From positions 1-35,010 of the forward strand of contig JAFMVE010000056.1 of the NCBI GenBank assembly GCA_025499705.1: a stretch of DNA of 35,010 nt. The letters run 5' to 3'. Position numbers and translations under genes: made by a program. This DNA is from Carboxylicivirga caseinilyticus. Lineage in GTDB: Bacteria > Bacteroidota > Bacteroidia > Bacteroidales > Marinilabiliaceae. The first letter of the stretch is position 1; every line of letters begins with the position of its first letter. This document shows positions 25,801 through 33,494 of this stretch, in pieces. The notes beneath the pieces were generated by a model. It had not been told where the DNA came from. It worked only from the letters and a program-made list of their open reading frames with translations, and searched no databases.

Positions 25801-27729
25801 TCCAATATCAGGAATCGCCACTAACAACATATCCAATCCGCAGGTATCTGCATCATTCATAACCTGAGGATTTGGAATTTGAACAAACGACACAAGAACT
25901 TCGTCTACATCTGTACAACCATTGTTATCTTCTGTCCATTGAAACGTATAATCACCATAGTTATCAACTATAACCAACGAATTCGGATCTCCTAAATCAG
26001 AAACTGAAGCATTTCCTGGTCCGGTTACAAGAGACCATGTGCCGGAACCTTTTGTTGGCACTGCTTCAAAGTAGTATCTCAATCCACAAGACTTAGAATC
26101 AGGTCCTGCATTTGCAATGGGTGTTTCATAAACAACAACCGTTATACTATCAGAATCCTCACATCCATGACTATCCAAAACATAGTATTCGAACTTAAAC
26201 GTCCCGGCTTCAGTTGCATTAAATACAGGGTTTTCAACATCTGTTGCAGAAAGCAGATCAGTGCGATCTCCACTCCATGTATGTTGAACATACACTCCTG
26301 ATCCTCCAACAGGATTAGGCTCAATAGCTTTTGATGAACCTGTACACAATTCAATATAATCGTTAGCAAAGATGATAGCAACTGAATCTACCACAACTAA
26401 TATTGTATCTTCATCATAGCATGAATTATCATCTGTTACCCGATAAATCAATTCATAATTACCTTCATCAGAAGTAATAAACTGAGGAGTTTGTACATTT
26501 ATATTATTCAACGGTGTTATATCTCCCTTCCAGAGATGAGTATAAGGCAATGCTCCACCCGATGGATTTCCATCTAAATCAAGCTGAGTGCCTGGACATA
26601 AATAAACGGGAGATCCTGTTGTAATACTTGCTGATGGTGCAGCGATTACTTCAATAACAGTCTGACCTGTTGCACTACACCCATTTCCGTCTTCGACATA
26701 GTAATCAATTGTGTGGGTTCCCGAACCAGCAATCGAAGGATCAAATATACCTGTATTGGAATCCACAATACCAGGTCCTGACCACACACCTCCCGATGTA
26801 ACAGCAGTTAGAGTAACTGGATCTTCATTCTCACAGAAGGGACCGGCCGAATTTACTGTTCCATCCGGAATATCAACAATTAAAGCAATTGCAGTTGTTA
26901 TAACAGGAGGATGATCTCCATTTATTGGATCGGCGGGAGTTCCCGGAATATTCGGATCATCATACGGATTACATTGATTCCAGTTCCGAAGTGTTATTTC
27001 AAAATAATCTCCTACGTTATAATTGTTTGGAATATAAATGGGTAATGCAGTGTTTAAAGGCGGTACCGGACCATAAATAGGTTCGGTGGTGACATCAACG
27101 GTACCTGTCATTGGATAAGTTTCTAAAACCCCATTTACCAATGCCGTATTGATATTAGTTCCTCCGGTTCCGTATATCCATTGAATCCATCTTTTACGCT
27201 CGTTAATAAAGTCGTTTTCGTCTGGTGGAGTACAATTCCACTGACTGTTATCCACGAATGTCACAGTACCATCATTACCAACACAAATAGGAAAAACCAA
27301 TGGATCGATGGCCATTTCGCCGCCATTGTATTCATCCGTATCCCACACGGTTACATTCTGTGTTTGGATACTACTCGTACACTCTACTCCATTAACAACT
27401 AACGAAACATTGGGCTCGTAATTACATTTATCGCCCGCGATAGGATATACATGAGAATATGTTAAGGTCCACTCATTACCACTTGTATTGATGGCAGGAA
27501 TTATTTCAGCAGGATTACCATCATCCCACCGAAAAATAAATTCAACACTGGTTCCTGCATTATTTACACCTCTATAGGTTACAGTCCAGTCAACAGTTAC
27601 CGGTGCACATAATTTATCCGGTATTATATCGTTTGCTTTTGATATAATATTACAATCCTGCCCCTTTCCAGTAACAAACAGAAAAAGCAGGTAGAATAAT
27701 ATTAAAAGAGCTCTTTTTTTACCGTCCAT
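22810..27729 (-). CDS. SprB-like PKD-repeat surface protein with type IX type B sorting tail
   Basis: A 1639-residue secreted protein with a signal peptide (MDGKKRALLILFYLLFLFVTGKGQ). The N-terminal region (about 25-290) has a PKD-like DDG segment. Ig-like domains separated by GxGxWSLVTGPG/GAGSWKQVSGPG-type segments span about 290-690. Ten PKD domains follow with [WDTFY]FGDG or WGNG cores near residues 734, 819, 902, 988, 1074, 1158, 1244, 1329, 1411 and 1491. The last 100 or so residues begin at FPNAFTPNPNGPN and hold TRWGELIYESED and GVYIWKVVCKY, the type B (gliding-motility C-terminal) signal. Proteins of this kind are cell-surface adhesins related to SprB. It is co-transcribed with the downstream PorP/SprF gene. 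Six of the PKD domains form three two-domain repeats. Confidence 0.9.
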   Translation of the reverse strand: MDGKKRALLILFYLLFLFVTGKGQDCNIISKANDIIPDKLCAPVTVDWTVTYRGVNNAGTSVEFIFRWDDGNPAEIIPAINTSGNEWTLTYSHVYPIAGDKCNYEPNVSLVVNGVECTSSIQTQNVTVWDTDEYNGGEMAIDPLVFPICVGNDGTVTFVDNSQWNCTPPDENDFINERKRWIQWIYGTGGTNINTALVNGVLETYPMTGTVDVTTEPIYGPVPPLNTALPIYIPNNYNVGDYFEITLRNWNQCNPYDDPNIPGTPADPINGDHPPVITTAIALIVDIPDGTVNSAGPFCENEDPVTLTAVTSGGVWSGPGIVDSNTGIFDPSIAGSGTHTIDYYVEDGNGCSATGQTVIEVIAAPSASITTGSPVYLCPGTQLDLDGNPSGGALPYTHLWKGDITPLNNINVQTPQFITSDEGNYELIYRVTDDNSCYDEDTILVVVDSVAIIFANDYIELCTGSSKAIEPNPVGGSGVYVQHTWSGDRTDLLSATDVENPVFNATEAGTFKFEYYVLDSHGCEDSDSITVVVYETPIANAGPDSKSCGLRYYFEAVPTKGSGTWSLVTGPGNASVSDLGDPNSLVIVDNYGDYTFQWTEDNNGCTDVDEVLVSFVQIPNPQVMNDADTCGLDMLLVAIPDIGAGSWKQVSGPGSSTFNNNLNANTDVSVDLAGKYKFAWVEINDVCEAGDTVTIDFYPVVTAAVGPFDDAGCSPYSNQFVNQSLNADSYLWDFGDGFGSNQVNPSHTFSNPLQVPADYTLKLLAYSNYGCRDSVEYTITVNPNTISKFTNDPAPGCSPLLVDFTNESVGATEYEWTFGDGSPASIEEDVSHSFINSETFVKSYEVKLAVNNTYDCPDTSSAYITVYPLVGYDFAAEPVEGCHPLKVDFLGDPGAYSYNWDFGDGTIVSGINAISHIFENTTSASKSFNVNLYTSSVFGCLDTAQAVITVNPSPVSMFSYTPTEGCAPLLVDFTNESQGAGTSHWFFGDGQSTDLAAAGSVSHTYLNEELDLKSFTAKLLVENSFGCKDSSTSIVKAFPAVQAAISDGGVGCSPFVETILNESAGAVSFSWDFGDGNTINSYNGINEFINTGTEPSVFNVAMEATSSYGCKDTAYTTVTVNPSPVSSFQTTPSSGCAPLNVQLTNSSIGAEYSKWYFGDGTLQEVTGSSDIVHVYDNDEYAMANYTTRLVVGNSYACKDSSETIVQVFPKVLASISDGEQGCSPYEESFINNSEGANKFYWDFGDGNSSTSYTGKNIFLNSTLNDQVFDVSMIAESSFGCKDTAYTNVTVYKTPDASFNANPKSQQMPNSTVSIENTTAHSGWNYTWWWGNGDSYEGQNPVSYTYGESGDFDIKLVVKSEHCSDSTYEAIEILPMLPSIDYGPDTLGCPPLTVKFYNNSVDAHTFLWDFGDGNISTEKEPTHTYYTTGDYKVTLTAEGSGGVIEADDVTVTVFEVPVADFEVRPIKVKLPQTVSFINKSEGAVAYLWDFGDGNTSTEHSIQYLYQEPGTYDVTLLVENDKGCTNERIIRSAVVAEAAGEIDFPNAFTPNPNGPNGGQYTAGDPDNFVFYPFVQDGVVEYNLKIFTRWGELIYESEDVKIGWDGYYRGKLCAAGVYIWKVVCKYSNGTIETRTGDVTLFR

Positions 27730-28029
27730 AAAGCCTTTCTAATATTAGTATCGTACTTACAATGGCAAACGATAAAGAAACTATTGTATTGTTCAATGTT
27801 TAAGTTATCGTTAAACCGTGATTTTTGTCAGGTTTGATGTTTTTCTGCAAAACGCTGAGTTTAATCATTTTTTAAACCCCGTTTCCTTGCAAATTTTACA
27901 CAACCCAATTAACATACCCAACCGAAAAAATTTCTTTGTCGAAGAGCATTGACTGTAGTACGGCATATAATGTATTATAGTTCCGTTTAACAGGTTATTT
28001 TTTCGTTGTGTTTACAAATATATCAAGCT
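27730..28029. other. divergent intergenic region with a small inverted repeat
   Basis: About 300 bp between divergent genes, so it should contain two promoters, but no perfect TAnnTTTG box was found. An inverted repeat AACGATAA (27768-27775) and TTATCGTT (27805-27812) lies 39 to 83 bp upstream of the PKD gene and could be an operator. Confidence 0.35.
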
Positions 28030-28941
28030 ATGATCAATAAATTAATTGCACAAACGATACCATTCTTCCCCAAAAAATTCGTGTGGATTTTTTCAAAAAA
28101 ATATATTGCAGGGGAAACAATCGAAGAAGCAATATTAGCATCCAAACAGCTTAATGATAAAAACATAGCTGTCACAATTGACCTTTTAGGCGAATTTATT
28201 AAAAACATTGAAGAAGCAAAAGAAAATAAAGATAATTACCTGAATATTATTGAGCAATTTGAGGCCAATAAAGTTCGAGGAAATTATTCGTTAAAACCTA
28301 CAAGCTTTGGCCTTTTAATTGATAAAGAAGTATGTTTTAACTATATCAGGGAGATTGTGGCGAAGGCTGCTGAATATAATAATTTCATTCGAATAGACAT
28401 GGAAGATTCGGCATGTGTTGATTTAGAAATTGAATTATACCGAAGGTTAAAAGCCGAATTTCCCAAAAACGTTGGTTTGGTAGTTCAGGCCTATCTTAGA
28501 CGCACACAATCAGATCTGGAGAAGTTAATGGATATTCACACTGAAGAAACGCCATTAAACTATCGTTTATGCAAAGGAATCTATGTTGAACCCAAAGAAA
28601 TTGCATTTAAAGATCCTAAAAAAGTAAACGAAGCATACCTGAAAAATCTGGAATTTTTACTTACCAATAAGGTATTTGTTGGTATTGCCACACATGACAG
28701 AAAACTTGTAGAAGGAGCCTATCAGATTATTAAAAAGAATAACATTCCTAAGAATCAATTTGAATTCCAAATGTTATATGGGGTTACTCCTGAGTTGAGA
28801 AAAGAAATTCTTGACAATGGTTACAGTATGAGAGTATATGTTCCTTATGGTAAAGATTGGTTTGGCTATAGTACAAGAAGACTAAAAGAGAATCCAAAAA
28901 TGGCAAGCCACATTATTAAATCTTTGTTTGTTCGAGGTTAG
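28030..28941 (+). CDS. proline dehydrogenase family protein
   Basis: The start at 28030 (MINKLIAQTIPFFPKKFVWIFSKKYIAG) matches family N-termini. An ATG 24 nt upstream adds residues of no known role. The 303-residue protein is a monofunctional PRODH barrel with the VTIDLLGEF strand, the IRIDMEDSA segment, and a C-terminal YGKDWFGYSTRRLKENP stretch that contributes proline-binding Arg residues. It oxidises L-proline to pyrroline-5-carboxylate with FAD and passes electrons to the quinone pool. No P5C dehydrogenase gene is adjacent. It ends in a terminator shared with a convergent gene. Confidence 0.9.
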   Translation: MINKLIAQTIPFFPKKFVWIFSKKYIAGETIEEAILASKQLNDKNIAVTIDLLGEFIKNIEEAKENKDNYLNIIEQFEANKVRGNYSLKPTSFGLLIDKEVCFNYIREIVAKAAEYNNFIRIDMEDSACVDLEIELYRRLKAEFPKNVGLVVQAYLRRTQSDLEKLMDIHTEETPLNYRLCKGIYVEPKEIAFKDPKKVNEAYLKNLEFLLTNKVFVGIATHDRKLVEGAYQIIKKNNIPKNQFEFQMLYGVTPELRKEILDNGYSMRVYVPYGKDWFGYSTRRLKENPKMASHIIKSLFVRG

Positions 28942-28963
28942 CACCTAAATATTTAAACCAAGT

Positions 28964-28998
28964 AAAAAGGCTATTCAAAAATTTGAATAGCCTTTTTT
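28964..28998. terminator. bidirectional terminator after proline dehydrogenase
   Basis: Perfect 16-nt arms (28964-28979 and 28982-28997) with A-runs and T-runs outside, suiting both strands, lying 4 nt from the end of the convergent small gene. Confidence 0.85.
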
Positions 28999-29002
28999 AT
29001 AA

Positions 29003-29251
29003 TTAGCATCTTCCTCTTGAACATGGACTATTAGTAACAAATAAACCAAATAACCCTCCCACTATAACATGATTTAATACTTCACCCATCTCAATAGCCG
29101 AAACGGTTTTAGCATCTGTTAGATAATAAACAACAAAACCAATTACTGCTCCACCAATCATGTAAATGGCAGTTTTTTGAATATGTTTAGATTGTAAAGT
29201 TCTTTTTAACCAAGAACCTTCCGGTTTTAAATCTAATTTTTTAAATTCCAT
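29003..29251 (-). CDS. small two-helix membrane protein of unknown function
   Basis: 82 residues: a basic N-terminus (about 1-25), two hydrophobic helices (about 27-45 and 60-75) with Gly-rich faces (GGAVIGFVVYY, IVGGLFGLF), and the tail NSPCSRGRC with two Cys. I do not recognise the family. The Cys tail might bind metal or form a disulfide. It has its own -7 box and convergent and divergent neighbours, so it is a single-gene unit. Codon use and position support a real gene. Confidence 0.65.
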   Translation of the reverse strand: MEFKKLDLKPEGSWLKRTLQSKHIQKTAIYMIGGAVIGFVVYYLTDAKTVSAIEMGEVLNHVIVGGLFGLFVTNSPCSRGRC

Positions 29252-29276
29252 ATCTACATATTTAGATTTTTCAATA

Positions 29277-29305
29277 CAAACATAAACATTCCATTTGAAT
29301 TCAAA
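29277..29305 (-). promoter_or_regulatory. possible promoter of the small membrane protein gene
   Basis: Minus strand 29284-29277 reads TATGTTTG, a perfect -7 box, with TTTG 17 nt upstream (29305-29302); the spacing is slightly short. Confidence 0.4.
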
Positions 29306-29394
29306 AAATCTAATTATGATTCATCTGTAAACCAATGAAATGCTAAAACAAGTTAAATTTTCACATCTAGATATTTACATTTTTATATTTATCA

Positions 29395-29402
29395 TACATT
29401 TG
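29395..29402 (+). promoter_or_regulatory. -7 promoter box of the tyrosine-phosphatase-like gene
   Basis: TACATTTG matches TAnnTTTG, 23 nt before the ATG. The -33 element is not clear. Confidence 0.35.
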
Positions 29403-29425
29403 CTCAAAATATTAAACAATACTCT

Positions 29426-29869
29426 ATGAAAATTTTCAATTATTTCGAGTACAACAATACATTATCAGCGGGAGGACAACCAACAGAAGATCAAATTCAA
29501 GAATTAAAAAACAAAGGTTTCGAAGCCATTGTGAGTTTATCTCCTGTAAGCACAAAAAACTATCTGCCCAACGAAGCTGAACTAACTGAAAAATTAGGAA
29601 TAGATTTTATACATTTCCCTGTTGACTGCAGTCAGCTTCAACCAATCCATTACACCACCTTCAAAGGAATAATGCATGGCTTGAATGGGAAGAAAATATT
29701 TGTCCACTGCGGAGGAAATATTAAGACTTCAAACCTGATTCATATGTATAAAGAATTGGAGTTAGGTGTTAATGAATCTGATTCATTAAACGAACTGAAA
29801 CGAATTCAGAATCCTGAAGAAAAATGGTTCAGCTATTTTAAATCATTCGGAATGCAGGGATTAAACTAA
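29426..29869 (+). CDS. protein tyrosine phosphatase-like protein with an altered P-loop
   Basis: A 147-residue single-domain protein of the dual-specificity/BLH-type phosphatase fold. It opens with a SAGGQPTEDQI segment typical of the family, has the strand-helix order expected, and the P-loop VHCGGNIKTS with Cys95. In active members the motif is C-x5-R. Here the Arg position is Lys100, which would weaken phosphate binding, so it may be inactive or act on another substrate. An Asp67-Cys68 pair lies in the region where the general acid is normally found. It is a single gene with a terminator just after it. No neighbouring kinase. Confidence 0.72.
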   Translation: MKIFNYFEYNNTLSAGGQPTEDQIQELKNKGFEAIVSLSPVSTKNYLPNEAELTEKLGIDFIHFPVDCSQLQPIHYTTFKGIMHGLNGKKIFVHCGGNIKTSNLIHMYKELELGVNESDSLNELKRIQNPEEKWFSYFKSFGMQGLN

Positions 29870-29875
29870 TTTCAG

Positions 29876-29897
29876 GGCTGTCACATGACAGCCTTTT
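29876..29897 (+). terminator. terminator after the phosphatase-like gene
   Basis: GGCTGTCA and TGACAGCC form a perfect 8-bp stem (29876-29893), followed by TTTT. Confidence 0.7.
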
Positions 29898-29900
29898 AAA

Positions 29901-31193
29901 TTACTTAAGAATGGGTAACCTCCGGAATAACAATGTTTGGAAAAGACCTCTTCCTAACATAAAACTATTCATGGCCAACCACAATGCATGATTACCAAGG
30001 TTAGACCTTAACAACAAAAATATCGCAAAAAACACCAAAGTTGCCATCAGCATAGTGTTCCTCATTAGTCTTGAAGCTGTAGCACCAATATAAATTCCAT
30101 CCCATATAAAAGATGAAAACCCGGTTAATGGCAAAACAATAAGCCAGGGCAAATAACGTACAGCTACTTCTATCACTTCATTCTGGTTGGTAAATAACAA
30201 CAATATTGATTTACCTCCAAAGGCAAATAATAATAAAAACAGAATCGCAAAACTTCCTCCCCACAAGAAAAGTAACCTGATTACCCTTTTTACCTGCATC
30301 TGATTACGGCTACCTGTAAACTTTCCAACAAGTGCTTCTGCAGCATAAGCAAAGCCATCCAGAAAGTAAGAAAACAAGAATAAAAATTGCAATAATGCAC
30401 TATTGGCGGCCAGAACCAGATCACCTGTACCGGCCGATTTAGATGTAAAAAAAGTAAATACAATGATCACACACAATGTTCGAAGAAAAATATCTCCGCT
30501 AACATTTAAAAAGGATAGCAAACCAGATTGCTGCAGAATATTTCTGACATTGAAATAAGAGAGAATGTATCTATATTTTTTCAGAAACAATATGCCTGAA
30601 AGAATAATACCAACATATTGAGAAACAACGGATCCCAATGCCACTCCTTCCACCTTCATATCGAACCCTTTAACTAAAATAAAAGAGGTAATAATGTTAA
30701 CTACATTAATAGTTACTGAAATAATCATTGGATACATGGCATTTTGCATTCCCAAAAACCACCCATTAATAACCATTAATGCTATAGCTGCAGGAGCTGC
30801 CCAAATACGAACATAGAAATAATCGCTTGCTAATGCCTTTACTTCTTCACTACCTTCCAGCACCAAAAAACTTAAGCTAATGACCCCCTTTTGAAGAATA
30901 AGCAAAATAAATCCGGCTGATAATGCCAGGAATAATCCTCTGAAAAGTAGCATTGACATTTCTGAATTACTCTCCTTTCCATATGCCTGAGCAGCCATTC
31001 CACTCAAACTCATCCGCAAAAAAGCAAACCCCCAATACACAAAATTAAAAATCACTCCTCCCAAAGCTACTGCACCCATAAAAGAAGCACTATCCTGATA
31101 TCCCATTAAATGCATATCAACCATCCCCAGTAATGGCACTGTGAGATTGGTTAAAATGTTAGGAATTGCCAGGCGTAATATTTCACGATTCAT
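29901..31193 (-). CDS. MATE family efflux transporter (DinF-like)
   Basis: A 430-residue inner-membrane protein with about twelve hydrophobic helices in two similar halves. The N-terminal signature is NREILRLAIPNILTNLTVPLLGMVDMHLMG, with AAQAYGKES after the second helix, as in DinF-subfamily MATE proteins. These exchange Na+ or H+ for cationic drugs or metabolites. The substrate is not predictable. Length is normal for the family, the first ATG fits, and it is a single gene between a terminator and the SOD promoter region. Confidence 0.9.
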   Translation of the reverse strand: MNREILRLAIPNILTNLTVPLLGMVDMHLMGYQDSASFMGAVALGGVIFNFVYWGFAFLRMSLSGMAAQAYGKESNSEMSMLLFRGLFLALSAGFILLILQKGVISLSFLVLEGSEEVKALASDYFYVRIWAAPAAIALMVINGWFLGMQNAMYPMIISVTINVVNIITSFILVKGFDMKVEGVALGSVVSQYVGIILSGILFLKKYRYILSYFNVRNILQQSGLLSFLNVSGDIFLRTLCVIIVFTFFTSKSAGTGDLVLAANSALLQFLFLFSYFLDGFAYAAEALVGKFTGSRNQMQVKRVIRLLFLWGGSFAILFLLLFAFGGKSILLLFTNQNEVIEVAVRYLPWLIVLPLTGFSSFIWDGIYIGATASRLMRNTMLMATLVFFAIFLLLRSNLGNHALWLAMNSFMLGRGLFQTLLFRRLPILK

Positions 31194-31330
31194 TCTTATT
31201 TTTTATTTGAGCCACGAAGATAACCATACAATTATGAATAAAAAAAGCTCATGTATATTGCTGAATTACTGAAAGAATTAAAAAAAGTTGTTTTTTTATT
31301 GAACATTTTAGGATGTTTTTATCTTTATAA

Positions 31331-31362
31331 TTTGGACTGAATCTAATTAAATAATATTTTTG
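31331..31362 (+). promoter_or_regulatory. promoter of the Mn-type superoxide dismutase gene
   Basis: TTTG at 31331-31334, a 20-nt spacer and TATTTTTG at 31355-31362 fit the Bacteroidota consensus; the start codon is 49 nt further on. Confidence 0.55.
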
Positions 31363-31411
31363 GATTCGTAAGTCTTTTAATTTGATAACCTAATAAAAAA
31401 AATAAAAAGAC

Positions 31412-32014
31412 ATGGCATTTGAATTACCAAAATTAGATTATGCATATGACGCTTTAGCACCGCACATCGATGCGAGAACTATGGAAATTCACCATACAAA
31501 ACATCATGCTGCTTATACATCAAACCTTAATGGTGCAGTTGAAGGCACCGATTTAGCAGGTAAAAGCATTGAAGATATTTTAGCAAACATTTCTGACCTA
31601 TCGGCAGCAGTGCGAAACAATGGTGGCGGATTTTACAACCACAACCTGTTCTGGAAAGTTATGTCACCTAATGGCGGCGGCCAGCCATCGGGTGATTTAG
31701 CAGCAGCAATTGATAAAGCATTTGGATCATTTGATCAGTTTAAAGATGCTTTTTCTAAAGCAGCAGCAACTCGTTTCGGTTCAGGTTGGGCATGGTTGGT
31801 TAAACAATCTAGCGGTGAGTTGGTTGTATCATCAACTCCAAACCAGGATAACCCTTTAATGGATATTGCTGAAGTTAAAGGAACACCTATTTTAGGATTG
31901 GATGTTTGGGAACATGCGTATTACTTAAATTATCAAAATAGACGTCCTGATTATATTGGAGCATTCTGGAATGTGATTAATTGGGACGAAGTAGCAACAC
32001 GTTTTAAAGTTTAG
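31412..32014 (+). CDS. superoxide dismutase, Mn-type second sphere
   Basis: A 200-residue Fe/Mn superoxide dismutase that converts superoxide to oxygen and hydrogen peroxide. Metal ligands are His27, His77, Asp164 and His168 (DVWEHAYY). The residues that tune the metal are of the Mn type: GGGFYNH has Gly at the position where Fe enzymes carry Gln, and the C-terminal domain supplies Gln145 (NQDNPLM). There is no signal peptide, so it is cytoplasmic. It has its own promoter and terminator, and a second, Fe-type gene begins 137 bp later. Confidence 0.96.
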   Translation: MAFELPKLDYAYDALAPHIDARTMEIHHTKHHAAYTSNLNGAVEGTDLAGKSIEDILANISDLSAAVRNNGGGFYNHNLFWKVMSPNGGGQPSGDLAAAIDKAFGSFDQFKDAFSKAAATRFGSGWAWLVKQSSGELVVSSTPNQDNPLMDIAEVKGTPILGLDVWEHAYYLNYQNRRPDYIGAFWNVINWDEVATRFKV

Positions 32015-32035
32015 TTTGTTCATTTTGTCTGGGAA

Positions 32036-32078
32036 AAAGGGAAGCTCAAACGAGAGTTTCCCTTTTTATTTTTATTTT
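32036..32078 (+). terminator. terminator between the two superoxide dismutase genes
   Basis: A 12-bp stem with one G-T pair (32036-32047 with 32054-32065) and a long T-rich tail. It implies that the two genes are separate transcription units or that read-through is limited. Confidence 0.8.
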
Positions 32079-32151
32079 TTTTGAGCAATTCAAAACACTA
32101 ATGTGAAAAGTTTGTTTAACCTTTAGACAAAAATTAAAAACAAACTTTATT

Positions 32152-32727
32152 ATGATTTTTGAATTACCTACATTACCGTATGCACTTGATGCATTAGAGC
32201 CTGTAATATCTAAAACTACATTGGAATATCACTATGGCAAGCATCATCAGGCCTATGTAAACAACCTGAACAACCTTATTAAAGGAACCGAATTTGAAAA
32301 TGCTGATTTAGAAACGATTGTTAAGAAATCAGAAGGAGGCATTTTTAACAATGGAGCTCAGGTTTGGAATCACACATTTTATTTTACTTCTTTTTCTCCT
32401 ACCGGAGGTGGCACACCAAAAGGTAAATTAGCTGAAGCTATTGATGCAACATTTGGATCATTTGATAAATTTAAAGAAGAGTTTTCTCAGGCTGCAGCTA
32501 CTTTATTCGGATCAGGATGGGCGTGGCTGGTTAAAAAGGCCGATGGCACGCTGGCAATTACCAAAGAAAGTAATGCTGGTAATCCTATGACCAGTGGATA
32601 CACACCAATCTTAACATGCGATGTATGGGAGCATGCTTACTATTTAGACAAACAAAATGCTCGTCCTAAATACATTGAAGATTTCTGGAAGATCATTGAT
32701 TGGGATGTTGTTTCGGAAAGATTCTAA
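32152..32727 (+). CDS. sodB: superoxide dismutase, Fe-type second sphere
   Basis: A 191-residue Fe/Mn superoxide dismutase. Metal ligands are His27, His74, Asp157 and His161. Here Gln70 in NGAQVWNH and Ala142 in NAGNP reproduce the Fe-type pattern, the mirror image of the upstream enzyme. It is cytoplasmic and of normal length. It lies between two terminators, so it must have its own promoter, although no clear -33/-7 pair was found. It may be a cambialistic enzyme, as in Bacteroides, which sequence alone cannot decide. Confidence 0.95.
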   Translation: MIFELPTLPYALDALEPVISKTTLEYHYGKHHQAYVNNLNNLIKGTEFENADLETIVKKSEGGIFNNGAQVWNHTFYFTSFSPTGGGTPKGKLAEAIDATFGSFDKFKEEFSQAAATLFGSGWAWLVKKADGTLAITKESNAGNPMTSGYTPILTCDVWEHAYYLDKQNARPKYIEDFWKIIDWDVVSERF

Positions 32728-32751
32728 GCCCTTTAAAAAATAAAGAATTTT

Positions 32752-32795
32752 AAAAGAGACTTGATTGCATTTTTTGTATATTAAGTCTCTTTTTT
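32752..32795 (+). terminator. terminator after the Fe-type superoxide dismutase
   Basis: AAAAGAGACTT and AAGTCTCTTTT form a perfect 11-bp stem with a 20-nt loop, followed by T. Confidence 0.65.
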
Positions 32796-32829
32796 AATAT
32801 CCGTATATCAACTAATTAAATTCCATTTT

Positions 32830-33396
32830 ATGCTAAAAGACTTAATTAAGAAAAACCGCAGTTACCGGCGCTTTCATCAGGACAAAACCATAGACAAAGA
32901 AACCCTGATTGAATTAATTGATTTAGCCCGTTTATCCCCATCTGCAAGAAATGCTCAGCCTTTAAAATACTATATCTCCAATGATGATACAACCAATGAC
33001 AAAATCTTCCATCATCTTGCATGGGCAGGTTATTTAAAAGATTGGAACGGACCAGCAAAAGGAGAGCAACCATCTGCATATATAGTTCTTTTAAATGACA
33101 CAACTATCTCGGCCAATTACTTTTGTGATGATGGCATAGCCTCCCAAAGTATTTTACTGGGTGCTGTAGAGAAAGAATTAGGAGGTTGTATCATCGGCTC
33201 GGTAAACAGATTGCAGTTGCAACGTGAATTGGGCATCAACGATCAATATAAGATTGTTCATGTTATTGCACTGGGTTACCCCAAAGAAGAAATTGATCTG
33301 GAGGAAATGAAAGATAACAATCACATTTATTGGAGGGATGTAAATGATAAGCATCACGTTCCCAAAAGAAGTATTGATGAAATTATTATAGATTAA
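32830..33396 (+). CDS. nitroreductase family FMN-dependent oxidoreductase
   Basis: A 188-residue protein with the FMN-binding motifs of the nitroreductase family: KNRSYRRF near residues 8-15, the SPSARNAQPLKYY segment (about 36-48), and GGCIIGSV in the C-terminal half. Such enzymes reduce nitro compounds, quinones or flavins with NAD(P)H. The shortened sequence and CDDGIASQSILLGAVEKELGG helix fit a Bacteroidota subgroup with unknown natural substrate. It is a single gene with its own terminator, next to superoxide defence genes, though no operon is evident. Confidence 0.88.
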   Translation: MLKDLIKKNRSYRRFHQDKTIDKETLIELIDLARLSPSARNAQPLKYYISNDDTTNDKIFHHLAWAGYLKDWNGPAKGEQPSAYIVLLNDTTISANYFCDDGIASQSILLGAVEKELGGCIIGSVNRLQLQRELGINDQYKIVHVIALGYPKEEIDLEEMKDNNHIYWRDVNDKHHVPKRSIDEIIID

Positions 33397-33402
33397 CCGG
33401 AT

Positions 33403-33432
33403 TCCGGCTTACATAGCCGGATTTCTTTTTTT
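33403..33432 (+). terminator. terminator after the nitroreductase gene
   Basis: TCCGGCT and AGCCGGA (33403-33409, 33415-33421) with a 5-nt loop, then a run of seven T from 33426. Confidence 0.8.
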
Positions 33433-33494
33433 GTGCCCAGCCAACCAAAACAAATGAATATTGTTATAAAATAAAAGACCAAACAAAAATGATC

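Noticed and set aside
27949-27990. TTGACT and TATTAT as an E. coli-like promoter before proline dehydrogenase
   Set aside because: The phylum uses a different primary-sigma consensus, and clear matches to that consensus exist elsewhere in the window.
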